54,195 nucleotides of DNA from Clostridia bacterium (GCA_017502975.1 JAFVTV010000002.1:1-54195); one strand, 5' to 3'; counted from the first letter of the stretch, positions 25,801 to 33,928 are shown. Notes: a model not told the origin generated them from the letters alone. Program-made: numbers and translations.

Positions 25801-25845
25801 GCTTAAATGTAAGCGGCAGAAATTTTTAAAAAATATTTCAAAAAG

Positions 25846-25877
25846 GTATTGCATTTTTAAAAAGAGTGTGCTATAAT
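25846..25877 (+). promoter_or_regulatory. Promoter of tRNA-Glu
   Basis: TTGCAT at about 25847 and TATAAT at 25872-25877, then 17 bp to the tRNA. Confidence 0.65.
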
Positions 25878-25894
25878 ATCACCGTTGCAAAAAT

Positions 25895-25969
25895 GGCCCG
25901 TTAGTCAAGCGGCTAAGACGTCGCCCTCTCACGGCGAAGGCATGGGTTCGATTCCCGTACGGGTCACCA
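25895..25969 (+). tRNA. tRNA-Glu (CTC), CCA encoded
   Basis: Cloverleaf fits: acceptor GGCCCGT/ACGGGTC, anticodon stem TCGCC/GGCGA with loop CTCTCAC giving anticodon CTC, T arm ATGGG-TTCGATT-CCCGT, discriminator A, CCA. Its 3' end is the left attachment site of the island described below. Confidence 0.95.
25951..25967 (+). repeat. Putative attL in the 3' end of tRNA-Glu
   Basis: ATTCCCGTACGGGTCAC, identical in direct orientation at 46210-46226. It covers half the T arm and the acceptor 3' strand, so the tRNA stays whole after integration. Confidence 0.7.
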
Positions 25970-25974
25970 AACAG

Positions 25975-26024
25975 AACAAATCCGAACTATTTCGTATCAA
26001 ACGAATGGTTCGGATTTGTTTTTT
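25975..26024 (+). terminator. Terminator after tRNA-Glu
   Basis: AACAAATCCGAAC / GTTCGGATTTGTT stem followed by TTTTT. Confidence 0.85.
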
Positions 26025-26044
26025 ACTATAATTATCCATATTAA

Positions 26045-26096
26045 AATTGAATCCGCCGAGAGCAAGTGCCATCTTACACTCGGCGGATTTTTTCTC
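26045..26096. repeat. CCGCCGAGAGC hairpin, copy 1
   Basis: AATCCGCCGAG / CTCGGCGGATT stem with T run. The same stem (CCGCCGAG...CTCGGCGG) occurs at 51671-51709, outside the island. From 26171 to 26224 two more hairpins (GGTTGC...GCAACC; GTTGCTTTTT...AAGCAAC) follow. No gene lies in 25970-26292. Confidence 0.65.
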
Positions 26097-26234
26097 TATA
26101 CCCGTTTTTGTTTCGCGGTGAAGAAACAATACAGAGCCCCTGCATAATACAGACATCAAAAAGCAATTTTAACGGGTTGCATTTTAAAAACGCAACCTCA
26201 AGAAGTTGCTTTTTAAAAAAGCAACGTGTTTTAC

Positions 26235-26263
26235 TTGCTTTTTAAGAAAAGATGTGGTATAAT
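26235..26263 (+). promoter_or_regulatory. Promoter of the satD-DUF3307 pair
   Basis: TTGCTT (26235-26240), 17 bp, TATAAT (26258-26263), 30 bp before the start. Confidence 0.65.
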
Positions 26264-26292
26264 AACCCTACAGCTCTAAAAAGGAGAGTTAA

Positions 26293-27147
26293 GTGTATAT
26301 GAAATATGCTGCTTTAATGTTTGATATTGTTGAATCGAGGCATTATCAAGATAGATATGATGTCCAAAACATCTTAATGAATGCCGTAAGCTATTTGAAT
26401 TATTTGTATAGTGAAGATATAAAAAAAGAGGTCGTTTCCAGTGCTGGCGATGAATTTCAGGGATTGTTTTTTAATCTTCAATCTGCTTTTTTGTATATCA
26501 GAAAATTGCAATTGCTTATTTATCCTATCAAAGTGCGGTGCGGAATAGGATACGGAGAAATAAAATATGATGTGAAGGAATGGTCGTCTTTAGCATTTGA
26601 CGGAGAAGCTTATTATTTAGCGCGTGATGCAATCAATGAGATTTCAAAAAGAAAAAGTAATGCAATATTTTTCAACACAAGATCTAATTATGATAAATAT
26701 TTGAACATGCTTTGCTTCGCCGGTGTTGACATGAAAGTTCGTCAATCTCAGGTTGCTCGTTGGATTGAACTTTTAGCAGACATTATTTTACCTATTAAAC
26801 AAGTAGAAGAAGATATTTCGTTTTATGATTTCATTTTGGAAATGAGGCACAGAATAATTTTATCTGAACGATGGAATAAAGTGTATGATAAATCAAGAGA
26901 AATTGAACCTTTTGATACTGATTTCCGTTTTTTGTTTGAAACAAGAGGCGAGTTTAGATCAAAAGAAGATTATTATAACAACTTAATTGTTGAAGAATTT
27001 TGGAGTTACGGGATGTCCACTGTTCTTGCACAAGCGATGGGCACATCACGCCAAAATATTGACAGATATGTTTCCTTGGGAAAAATAAAAGACAGTCGCA
27101 CAATGGATAAAACAATTTATGAATTGTTGGGAGAAGAAATATGGTAA
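26293..27147 (+). CDS. SatD-family protein (nucleotide-cyclase-like fold)
   Basis: 284 residues. The N-terminal half begins with a strand and acidic residue (ALMFDIVESR) and continues to SSAGDEFQGLF and VRCGIGYGEI, the pattern of the GGDEF/class III cyclase fold that SatD shares. The C-terminal 60 residues (STVLAQAMGTSRQNIDRYVSLGKI) form a winged or helix-turn-helix DNA-binding end. So it may sense or make a nucleotide and bind DNA; neither activity is proven for the family as far as I know. GTG 26293 has AAGGAG 6 bp before; ATG 26299 is the alternative. It overlaps the membrane protein gene by 7 bp. AT-rich against the host. Confidence 0.75.
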   Translation: MYMKYAALMFDIVESRHYQDRYDVQNILMNAVSYLNYLYSEDIKKEVVSSAGDEFQGLFFNLQSAFLYIRKLQLLIYPIKVRCGIGYGEIKYDVKEWSSLAFDGEAYYLARDAINEISKRKSNAIFFNTRSNYDKYLNMLCFAGVDMKVRQSQVARWIELLADIILPIKQVEEDISFYDFILEMRHRIILSERWNKVYDKSREIEPFDTDFRFLFETRGEFRSKEDYYNNLIVEEFWSYGMSTVLAQAMGTSRQNIDRYVSLGKIKDSRTMDKTIYELLGEEIW

Positions 27148-27866
27148 ACTTTTTGATTTTATTGACTCTACATTTTTTAGGAGATTTTTATTTGCAAACG
27201 TCCAAAATTGCAAAATGTAAAAACGCCAATATTGGAGAAGATTGCAACCGCTGCAGTAGTTGTAAGGAAAAGGCTTTTTTTAATAATAAATATGTTGCTC
27301 TTCATTCGTTGCTGTATGCAGTTCCGTTCTTGTTCCTGTTCTTTATGACAAGATGGACAAGCGCCCTCATAATAATAGCAACACTTCTCGCTTCGCATTA
27401 TGTGATAGATACAATTTCTTGTTGCTTGAACAAAAAGCTAAAACAAACACTCGTATTTATTGTAGACCAAGTATTACATATCGCAATTTTCGTTGTGATG
27501 TTTAAATTATTTGATTTCAACTCTGAGTTCGAAAAATATGAGTTTGTAATAAAAATCATTTTTTCTGTTTCGTTTTTAATTATTCCCGTTTCTGTTTTTA
27601 TAAACAAGCTTTTTTATGACCTATATCCTAATTCGCAGCCAGGCAAAATATTTGATGTCGGCTCAATAATAGGAATGTTTGAGCGAGCATTGGTTTTAAT
27701 TTTCGCAAGCTTTGGAGATTTTGCCGCAATTGCAATTATTATCACCATAAAAACTTGGGCTAGATCAAATGATTTGAAAGATCCCGAATTTAGAAATAAA
27801 TATTTATTAGGAACTTTAGCAAGTTTGGTGTTAGCCTTAATAGCATTTTTAATTTATAGGTTGTGA
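27141..27866 (+). CDS. DUF3307 membrane protein
   Basis: 241 residues with about six hydrophobic helices. LTLHFLGDFYLQT at the start and HYVIDTISCCLNKK are DUF3307 landmarks (acidic residues inside helices: LGDF, VIDT). A Cys-rich insert CNRCSSC sits in the first loop. SatD and DUF3307 proteins recur as a pair in Bacillota, and the 7-bp overlap supports joint work, perhaps nucleotide sensing coupled to a membrane effector. Function unknown. Confidence 0.75.
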   Translation: MVNFLILLTLHFLGDFYLQTSKIAKCKNANIGEDCNRCSSCKEKAFFNNKYVALHSLLYAVPFLFLFFMTRWTSALIIIATLLASHYVIDTISCCLNKKLKQTLVFIVDQVLHIAIFVVMFKLFDFNSEFEKYEFVIKIIFSVSFLIIPVSVFINKLFYDLYPNSQPGKIFDVGSIIGMFERALVLIFASFGDFAAIAIIITIKTWARSNDLKDPEFRNKYLLGTLASLVLALIAFLIYRL

Positions 27867-27898
27867 GTAGGAAAGGTAAGGAGTTAAAATGAGAGATA

Positions 27899-27946
27899 GC
27901 AATCCCGGCAATCTTTTTAAAGAAGATTGCCGGGATTGCGTTTGTT
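27899..27946. terminator. Bidirectional terminator
   Basis: GCAATCCCGGCAATCTT pairs exactly with AAGATTGCCGGGATTGC, T run after. It separates the + strand satD pair from the long minus-strand block. Confidence 0.9.
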
Positions 27947-27957
27947 ATTGATTGTCT

Positions 27958-28299
27958 TTAGCCATTATTTTTGGACTTCCACTCCTCAAATGCCGCCTTG
28001 CCTTCCTCGCTTTCAAAGTAGGCAAGAATATCCGGCAGGAGGCAGCGAGCAAATTCTTTGATCAAATGATCGGGCAGCTCGCACTCACCTCGGTTGTTTC
28101 CGAGGATCTCTTTCAGGCGCTGCCAGAATCTTTTAAAAGGACCCACACCGCTATCCTTTTTGCTCTCAATCCATTCGATCAACTCTCCGACCTCCCGATT
28201 ATGCGCATCCTCTCCTTTGTCACTATCACCAGGAAACAAACCCGATTTATGATCGGAAAGCACCGCAATGGTGCGCTTTTTAAATTCACTCCAAATCAT
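27958..28299 (-). CDS. Hypothetical acidic protein
   Basis: 113 residues, helical and charged (GELIEWIESKKDSGVGPFKRFWQRLKEILGNN; ESEEGKAAFEEWKSKNNG). Not recognised. ATG 28299 is preferred for AAAGGA 9 bp upstream; the open frame upstream to 28377 covers operator-like repeats. It ends the minus-strand block. Confidence 0.6.
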   Translation of the reverse strand: MIWSEFKKRTIAVLSDHKSGLFPGDSDKGEDAHNREVGELIEWIESKKDSGVGPFKRFWQRLKEILGNNRGECELPDHLIKEFARCLLPDILAYFESEEGKAAFEEWKSKNNG

Positions 28300-28705
28300 T
28301 TTTTCGATTCCTTTCACATTTTGGACGTCAACAAAGACGTCAAGCAAAATCCCGCAACCATGGGGCTTTGAGGGCAATTCTTGGAGGTGCTGACATCAAA
28401 ATTGACGTCCAACTCTTTTTTACGACCCCAATTCGGCAATATGCCGAAAGAAGAGGAAAGTGCCTCAAAAACGGCGGAAAAGAGAGATAAAGCGGTCGGC
28501 TCTGCCGGCCAACGTGGCTCGGGTTGGCGTTTTGACGCCAACCCTTTCACCTGCTTCAAAATCGACAAGAATTGCTTGCCGATTTTTCGTGCAATTTATC
28601 CCCACAAAACGCCGTCACTTCGCGCGCGTGTTATATTTCTTTTCTGCTCTAAAAATAGGTTAAAGTGGGTATAGTTAGTATCCTCTTTTTTATGCTACCC
28701 ACTGC
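28300..28705. promoter_or_regulatory. Gene-free region with paired GACGTC boxes
   Basis: GACGTC occurs at 28324 and 28336; GACATC at 28392 and GACGTC at 28404: both pairs are 12 bp apart, and the two 22-bp units (28321-28342, 28391-28412) are inverted copies matching at about 17 positions. GGGTTGGCG...CGCCAACCC is a hairpin at 28521-28544. Short frames here lack ribosome sites. Operator for the 27958-28299 gene, or an origin/iteron region of the island, are both possible. Confidence 0.5.
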
Positions 28706-28990
28706 TCATTGCAAGGGTAAGATGCGGTAAACGTTAGAGCGATAACCGCCGTCCTCGCTATGCTGATGATGCTTCTCGATCAATCCTTTTTCTGTCAGCA
28801 CCTTGAGCGCGCGGTCTACCGTTTCTGCGCCCGAAATTCCGCATTCACGGGCGATTGTCCGCCGCGAAGGGAAGCATGTCCCACCCTCGTTGCTTGCGTG
28901 CCGACAAAGGCAGAAATAAACGGCAAGGTCGCGGGGCTTCAAGTCAAACGAGAAGATGCGGTTGTCTACCATAAAAAAGTTTTGTTTCAT
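28706..28990 (-). CDS. HTH_36-type DNA-binding protein
   Basis: 94 residues. FDLKPRDLAVYFCLCRHAS and CFPSRRTIARECGISGAETVDRALKVLTEKGLI make the helix-turn-helix typical of replication initiators and island regulators of Bacillota. Good ribosome site (GAGG, 8 bp). Beside the repeat-bearing spacer it is a candidate replication or control protein of the island. Confidence 0.7.
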   Translation of the reverse strand: MKQNFFMVDNRIFSFDLKPRDLAVYFCLCRHASNEGGTCFPSRRTIARECGISGAETVDRALKVLTEKGLIEKHHQHSEDGGYRSNVYRILPLQ

Positions 28991-29019
28991 TATTTACCTC
29001 AACATTGACAGCTGTTTCG

Positions 29020-29250
29020 TCACTTTCTGATATGAGAGAATGTTGCCTTTGCCAAAAAGAACCCCAATGAGACCGCTATCGTGGGAATGCCAAAAAACAA
29101 TGCCAATGCACTTTGTGGCGTACAATAAGAGAGTACTTGCTTTAATTCCATAAAAGCAGGGATGCTTTCAATCAGTCTCAAACACGTCTCTGACAAGAAT
29201 AGCCATACAGTTTGACAGAATAATGTGATTATTTCAATGGCGATTTCCAT
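29020..29250 (-). CDS. Small two-helix membrane protein
   Basis: 76 residues; hydrophobic helices at about 5-25 and 50-68 (ALALFFGIPTIAVSLGFFLA), basic tail. GAGG precedes the ATG. Overlaps the gene before it by 17 bp. Unknown function. Confidence 0.55.
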   Translation of the reverse strand: MEIAIEIITLFCQTVWLFLSETCLRLIESIPAFMELKQVLSYCTPQSALALFFGIPTIAVSLGFFLAKATFSHIRK

Positions 29251-29605
29251 TTTTACCTCGTTTTATCATTTTTTTAAAACCAATCACTGCGCCTGTAAAT
29301 ATAAAAAGCATCAACGCTGGGGGACAGACGAGCATTATCAGTAAATATCCCCAATGGAAACCGGTATAAAGCAAGCTTCCTTTGCTTGGATGATCAGTTT
29401 TAGAATTATATAATATTCCGGTACTTGCATAACTTACTTGACGTAACGGAGTGGTAATCATATTTCCTGCAATTTTTTTGATTCCTTTTCCGATGACTCC
29501 ATGCTGTTCCCATTTCTTTAACGGATCTGGCGAAAATTTGTTTCGCGCCCAGCGGTTCACGCTTCGCACAATGCAGAACCTTGTCTTATTGTATTTCCTT
29601 CTCAT
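29234..29605 (-). CDS. Hypothetical basic membrane protein
   Basis: 123 residues: a very basic N-terminal 50, then one or two hydrophobic helices (GYLLIMLVCPPALMLFIFTGAVI) and a basic tail. GGGAGGGG precedes ATG 29605. Translationally coupled to the 76-residue membrane protein. Not recognised. Confidence 0.55.
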   Translation of the reverse strand: MRRKYNKTRFCIVRSVNRWARNKFSPDPLKKWEQHGVIGKGIKKIAGNMITTPLRQVSYASTGILYNSKTDHPSKGSLLYTGFHWGYLLIMLVCPPALMLFIFTGAVIGFKKMIKRGKNGNRH

Positions 29606-29622
29606 CTTTCCCCTCCCTTCTT

Positions 29623-30228
29623 TTACGCTCTCGCCGCTTCCAACTGGGCGAACAAATTGAATACATTATCGATAGCGCGGCGACGCTCCCGCTTTGCCTC
29701 TCTTTTTTGCTCCTTTACCCATCGTTTGGAGCCCTTGGGTGCGGGCGGCTTAGGCAGCTTTGCATCGTTCGGCTTTTGTGCAGGGCAAGCACAACGGTAC
29801 TGATCATGCTCAACAATGTATTGGCAATAATCAAGCATGCTTTTGCATCGTTTGTTTTGCAAATGAAAGCCCTTCACGCTGCTCTGTACATCGCGGTAGC
29901 TCTCCCATTGATTTTTATGATACAATGCTACTTCTCCATTATCGGTTGGTACAATGCGCCAGCTGCTATGCGGTGTCCAAAGACGCACATATTGCCAATA
30001 AATCTCGCAAGCGATTCCGTTTTGACGGCAATAATCCTGCGTTTGTACGCGCGTGGAACGGTAAAACGGAAATACGGGATTACAATGCTTGCACAAACGG
30101 TAGCCTGCATCCTGCGCTTCTCTCAAGGTTTCAAAGCTCCCCAAATTTTCGAGCAACATGGACTTGCTATGTCGACAGGATATGAAATGCACGATCTTGC
30201 TTTTGCTGCTCTTGCTATAATATAACAT
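29623..30228 (-). CDS. Protein with Ada-like Cys/His metal-binding N-terminus
   Basis: About 201 residues. VHFISCRHSKSM...GYRLCKHCNP resembles the zinc site of the Ada N-terminal domain (C-x-H...C-x-x-C), a module also used in nucleases and island proteins. The C-terminal 60 residues are very basic (KRWVKEQKREAKRERRR), so nucleic-acid binding is likely. ATG 30228 follows GAGGAGG; the frame to 30243 does not add a better start. Coupled to the HIRAN gene, 11 bp away. Confidence 0.6.
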   Translation of the reverse strand: MLYYSKSSKSKIVHFISCRHSKSMLLENLGSFETLREAQDAGYRLCKHCNPVFPFYRSTRVQTQDYCRQNGIACEIYWQYVRLWTPHSSWRIVPTDNGEVALYHKNQWESYRDVQSSVKGFHLQNKRCKSMLDYCQYIVEHDQYRCACPAQKPNDAKLPKPPAPKGSKRWVKEQKREAKRERRRAIDNVFNLFAQLEAARA

Positions 30229-30239
30229 CGCACGCCTCC

Positions 30240-30632
30240 TCAAAAGCCGATCTTGGCAAGCGGCCCCGTTTTCTTTTCGGGCTCGGGACGCTCGATCTCT
30301 ACTTGAGGTGCATCCTCTCCGTTCTCCTCTACCATCTCGGGTGGAAGGACCAGCGCGATCACACTTGAATGAGTGATAAACATCACCTGCGCATAGGCGT
30401 ATTCACCGATCTTTTCATAAAGCCGCCCGGCGCTATATGTTCCCGCAAACACGGTGTTGGTGCTGTTAGCAACATAGCCAATGGTATCAATAAAGGGGAG
30501 TTCTACGCGAATGGCCTCGTCATCGTGCGGATTTTCCACGTCCTTGACGATCTTGACGATGCGACCGACCTTAAACGGCTTCATACCGAGATAGTGATTT
30601 TGCCCGGTGATCGTGATAAAAATATTCTTCAT
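30240..30632 (-). CDS. HIRAN-domain protein
   Basis: 130 residues. ITITGQNHYLGMKPFKVGRIVKIVKDVENPHDDEAIRV is a typical HIRAN start (NPHDxxAI motif) and IGYVANSTNTV the middle. In HLTF the domain holds 3' ends of single-stranded DNA; solo HIRAN proteins occur in mobile DNA. GGAGG precedes the ATG. It is first in its block, right after a promoter with the shared 20-bp box. Confidence 0.8.
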   Translation of the reverse strand: MKNIFITITGQNHYLGMKPFKVGRIVKIVKDVENPHDDEAIRVELPFIDTIGYVANSTNTVFAGTYSAGRLYEKIGEYAYAQVMFITHSSVIALVLPPEMVEENGEDAPQVEIERPEPEKKTGPLAKIGF

Positions 30633-30674
30633 AGCTTTACCTCCATTTCCTTATCGAGGCCTTTACCTCTGATA

Positions 30675-30711
30675 CCATCGTAACACAAGAGGTGTACCAA
30701 AAAACGGACAG
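30675..30711 (-). promoter_or_regulatory. Operator-promoter A (HIRAN block)
   Basis: GTGTACCAAAAAACGGACAG at 30692-30711 is copy A of the shared box; reading on the minus strand, a TTGTG-TTACGAT element follows as -10. See copies B and C. Confidence 0.6.
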
Positions 30712-30808
30712 TTTTCACTCGCGCTCGCAAGCGCTTTATTTGTTGTTTTTATAAAGTGTTTCAAAAAAACCAATACCAAAGGCAAGAATAAGCAAAAACC
30801 ACATCATA

Positions 30809-31696
30809 TCAAAATTCCTCCGCATGTTCCTTGAAAAAGTCATAATAAGCGCGCACGTTGGCAAGCTCCGTCCATGGACGAACAGTTACGGGAACACAGT
30901 CCAAATCGTATATCACAGCATCCTTCATAGCAAGTAAAAACGGTGAATGCGTGGAAATCACGAACTGGCACTTGTAAAACCGTGCCGAATCCTCAATAAA
31001 GCGCGCCAGCTCCTTTTGCAGCGTTGCGGACAAGCTGTTTTCCGGCTCGTCGAGCAGATAGAGCGCACGCTCAACGATCTTCTGCGTGAAATAAGAAAAC
31101 GCGCTTTCACCGTTTGATTTTCCACTTAGTTCGCTTGGAATTCTGCGTGCTGTATATTTTGATCTAGTGCCTTTCTTCCATCGCGCCTCTGCTTGCTTTT
31201 GAAATCGCTCCAAATCATCTAATCCTTGCAGCAATTGCCTTTTTCCACGATTCAACTCCGCGTACTCCTCAAACACCGTATTTCGCTCATGATCAACCCC
31301 TTCATTAATTGCTCGGACATCCAGCAAAAAATCAAACACATCATCGCTTGTAATGATACGGCTACCGTCAGGTGCCCTTTCGAGGCCGAACGCTAACTCA
31401 AAATCACAACAATTCAAATAATCCTCCACAAAAGGCGTTTTATTAAACATAGAGGATCTGTCCAACTCCAACTTTTCCGCGATAACGTTCAGCAAGGTAG
31501 ATTTTCCGGAGCCGTTTCCGCCATAAAAGATCGTAATGGGAGCAAACTCTATTTCACCGAGTTGTTTGGGTGGAAAAATGCGAAACGGATATACGTTTGT
31601 ATTGGAATAGCATTGCATATTCAATTTGGGGTTAACATGCAAGGACCCTTCCTCTTCCCTCGGTGTCGGTAACCAAAAGTTTTTCAAAAACAACAT
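30809..31696 (-). CDS. AAA ATPase of the OLD/RecF-like kind
   Basis: 295 residues. Walker A FYGGNGSGKSTLLNVI at about residue 50, signature-like ELSGKSNGESAFSYF, Walker B LYLLDEPENSLS, and H-loop FVISTHSPFLLA. It lacks the long coiled coil of SMC proteins and has no nuclease domain. ATPases of this size are common single-gene or two-gene defence components. ATG 31696 is set by GGGGAGGG; its own shared-box promoter lies just upstream. 83 bp from the previous stop. Confidence 0.8.
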   Translation of the reverse strand: MLFLKNFWLPTPREEEGSLHVNPKLNMQCYSNTNVYPFRIFPPKQLGEIEFAPITIFYGGNGSGKSTLLNVIAEKLELDRSSMFNKTPFVEDYLNCCDFELAFGLERAPDGSRIITSDDVFDFLLDVRAINEGVDHERNTVFEEYAELNRGKRQLLQGLDDLERFQKQAEARWKKGTRSKYTARRIPSELSGKSNGESAFSYFTQKIVERALYLLDEPENSLSATLQKELARFIEDSARFYKCQFVISTHSPFLLAMKDAVIYDLDCVPVTVRPWTELANVRAYYDFFKEHAEEF

Positions 31697-31703
31697 AGCT
31701 ATC

Positions 31704-31753
31704 CCTCCCCTCATATCCATTTTAGCACAACATCTGTACCAAAAAGCGGACAG
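31704..31753 (-). promoter_or_regulatory. Operator-promoter B (ATPase gene)
   Basis: CTGTACCAAAAAGCGGACAG at 31734-31753; minus-strand -10 GCTAAAAT about 20 bp on, then the GGGGAGGG ribosome site. The minus-strand half sites CTGTCC and GGTACAG nearly form an inverted repeat. A GGGCGC/GCGCCC hairpin (31758-31779) just right of it ends the upstream gene. Confidence 0.65.
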
Positions 31754-31778
31754 AAAAAAGGGCGCGGATGCGCCCTTT

Positions 31779-32420
31779 TCATTCTTCGTCATTTGAAAGT
31801 GCCGGTCTCAACTCCGAAAATGGAAGGAATAAAGCATGGTCTTTTTCGTCAAGACAGGTTATAGTGGTATAATCGATCATACTACCAACGCACAGCTTCA
31901 CACCATTCTCGAGGCACAGCAAAATCTCAAGTGCCGCTTCTGTTGCGATTGCCGATTGCGGTCTTATCTTCACATCAACGATTTTTTGCTCCAGGCAAGG
32001 TAAAAAAAGCACACTGGCATCTACGTTTGGCACTCCCCGTTCGGGTTTTATTTCCCATGGGATCGCGTTCATACTCATCAAAAATTCACTCTCCCACGGC
32101 ACCTCGATTTCAAAATGATCTCCATCCTCAAACAAGATCATCAACGGCTCATCCGTTTGCAAAAATCTGAAAAACGGCAGGTCTTGTGAAATGTTCTCAT
32201 ATTCAGACTGTAATTGACGTTCCTCCTCCGGCAACTCATCACCCAATATGTCATACGCCGTGCTTTCCACCCAATAGCGCGTATGATAAAAGCTTTGCCC
32301 CAGTAAGCGCATTGACTTGATCCGACGACCGACAAGTTTAAAACCGTCAAGGGCTTGCTTTATTTGCTCCGCCGTGACGTAGCGTGTTGCTTGCCACTCG
32401 CTTGAATGAAAAACCTGCAT
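31779..32420 (-). CDS. Hypothetical protein of the ankyrin-like operon
   Basis: 213 residues, acidic, beta-rich in the second half (IMILFEDGDHFEIEVPWESEF, KIVDVKIRPQSAIAT). No family recognised. Third gene of an operon after two ankyrin-like paralogues, 15 bp after the second; ribosome site GTGAGGA. Could be an immunity or accessory protein. Confidence 0.6.
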   Translation of the reverse strand: MQVFHSSEWQATRYVTAEQIKQALDGFKLVGRRIKSMRLLGQSFYHTRYWVESTAYDILGDELPEEERQLQSEYENISQDLPFFRFLQTDEPLMILFEDGDHFEIEVPWESEFLMSMNAIPWEIKPERGVPNVDASVLFLPCLEQKIVDVKIRPQSAIATEAALEILLCLENGVKLCVGSMIDYTTITCLDEKDHALFLPFSELRPALSNDEE

Positions 32421-32435
32421 CTTTCCTCACTCCCT

Positions 32436-33203
32436 TTACACCTTTTCATCGCCATTGCCCCAACAAAAGCGCCAGACCTGCCTGCCGGTCGACTTTTCAA
32501 AAATCGTGACGATCAACTCATTAGGAGGTCTATCGTTTGAAGCGATCATACGAGAATCGTCAAATTCATACGAAAAATCATTCCATTCACGAAAGTGCAA
32601 CAATTCATAGTCATTGTGCTTACATCCGATCCAACGGCGCAGTTCATCATCCGCAGATAAAATACGCTCATAGGAAGCAATCAGCATCACCATTTTAAGC
32701 GTCCAAGTCAGTTCTTCACGCACACTCTCTATCGACAGATTGCCAAAGCCGCACATTAAAAACACGCAATCCGTTAACGCATGGCTCCAGCATTCCGCGG
32801 CAGAATCCGCATCAAGCCCATGATCCAATAGTCGCTTCAACGTCTGAAGTATTGTTTCATTCGTCCCGCCAAGCCCCATATCCCACATCGGAGGTATGCT
32901 CCAACTGCCATCGTAAGGCAGTTTGGGCTTGGTTATATCCATTCCATATTTCAAAAACAATTCAGTTAATTCAGGGAGGCGTGGGCAAAGGTTATCCAAT
33001 GCGTCACAAATCAAATCGCCAAATAAATACTCGTCGCATTTCTCAAGCTCGGTGGGGCCAAGCGGATCGGCACCCTGCTGCAATAAAGCTTCAACCGCAT
33101 GCAGATCAACCTCTCGTGCGACACACGCCTCGTATAACCGACGGTTCAACTCGATTTCCTCTGTTGTGAAAAGCTTCATCCATTCTCTTATGTCTCGTTC
33201 CAT
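32436..33203 (-). CDS. Ankyrin-like repeat protein 2
   Basis: 255 residues. Repeats with helix-turn-helix character: RRLYEACVAREVDLHAVEALLQQGADPLG (the G-A-D-P turn of ankyrin repeats), LTELFLKYGMDI, LKRLLDHGLDADSA. The C-terminal 70 residues end in a FEKSTGRQVWRFCWGNGDEKV strand also seen, altered, in the next gene upstream. Follows that gene by 5 bp. Probably protein-protein binding; could be toxin immunity. Confidence 0.65.
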   Translation of the reverse strand: MERDIREWMKLFTTEEIELNRRLYEACVAREVDLHAVEALLQQGADPLGPTELEKCDEYLFGDLICDALDNLCPRLPELTELFLKYGMDITKPKLPYDGSWSIPPMWDMGLGGTNETILQTLKRLLDHGLDADSAAECWSHALTDCVFLMCGFGNLSIESVREELTWTLKMVMLIASYERILSADDELRRWIGCKHNDYELLHFREWNDFSYEFDDSRMIASNDRPPNELIVTIFEKSTGRQVWRFCWGNGDEKV

Positions 33204-33208
33204 ATCTC

Positions 33209-33910
33209 TCACCACCGCGTTATAGCGGCTACCTCTCCGTTTCCTTTGCAAACGACACGCAATGCACGCGTCTTACCTGAAAAATCCAACTCGTAATCAA
33301 AATTTTCAAACATCCGCAAATCCTCTACACGATAGCCGTTTTGCATATCCAGCGGGCGATTTTCATCTGATCCCCCGCCACCATAGGAGATCAGCACCAA
33401 CCAGCATTTGAATTCGATGTCAAACTTCCACATCATTTCTTGCATTTCCACCATATCAAACCATATGTCGGAATCAAGTTTTTCAAATAGCGCCTCACCG
33501 GATATTTCCAAATTGGGATCCCCTCCACGCTCCATCATCATACGCATCACGCGCGGTGCAATATCTCCGTTGGCAACAAAGAGAAAATTCTCCATCACAT
33601 TCCAGGAATCATGATGCTCGTCATCCTGCAAAACAAGATTTGGCTGCAAGCCGCAACGCAAGAAAAGGTCAAAAAGCACGACCCAATTCGTACTGATAAG
33701 TTCCTCGGGGCGAGGGTCTTTTTCGTTTTCCCAAACATAATCTTCGATCTCAAATTGGTATTGATCCAATAGTTTCAACGCGACACGTGTGATCTCCTCA
33801 CCGTCAAGAGCGTGCTGCTGAATATAGGATTCAATAGCGTAAAGATCTATGTCTGTGCGCGCACAGAGCTTCAAAAGACCCTGCTCCTTTTCGGACAGTT
33901 GAAAAAACAT
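33209..33910 (-). CDS. Ankyrin-like repeat protein 1
   Basis: 233 residues, distant paralogue of its neighbour: ARTDIDLYAIESYIQQHALDG, LFDLFLRCGLQPN, RMMMERGGDPNLE (ankyrin GxxPN turn), and the same kind of end, RALRVVCKGNGEVAAITRW. First gene of the operon; ATG 33910 with GGAGGGATC before it, and promoter C just upstream. Confidence 0.65.
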   Translation of the reverse strand: MFFQLSEKEQGLLKLCARTDIDLYAIESYIQQHALDGEEITRVALKLLDQYQFEIEDYVWENEKDPRPEELISTNWVVLFDLFLRCGLQPNLVLQDDEHHDSWNVMENFLFVANGDIAPRVMRMMMERGGDPNLEISGEALFEKLDSDIWFDMVEMQEMMWKFDIEFKCWLVLISYGGGGSDENRPLDMQNGYRVEDLRMFENFDYELDFSGKTRALRVVCKGNGEVAAITRW

Positions 33911-33928
33911 TGTTGATCCCTCCTTTTC

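Noticed and set aside
28314-28674. Small frames in the 28.3-28.7 kb gap
   Set aside because: They need TTG starts, lack ribosome sites, and cover inverted repeats and a hairpin.
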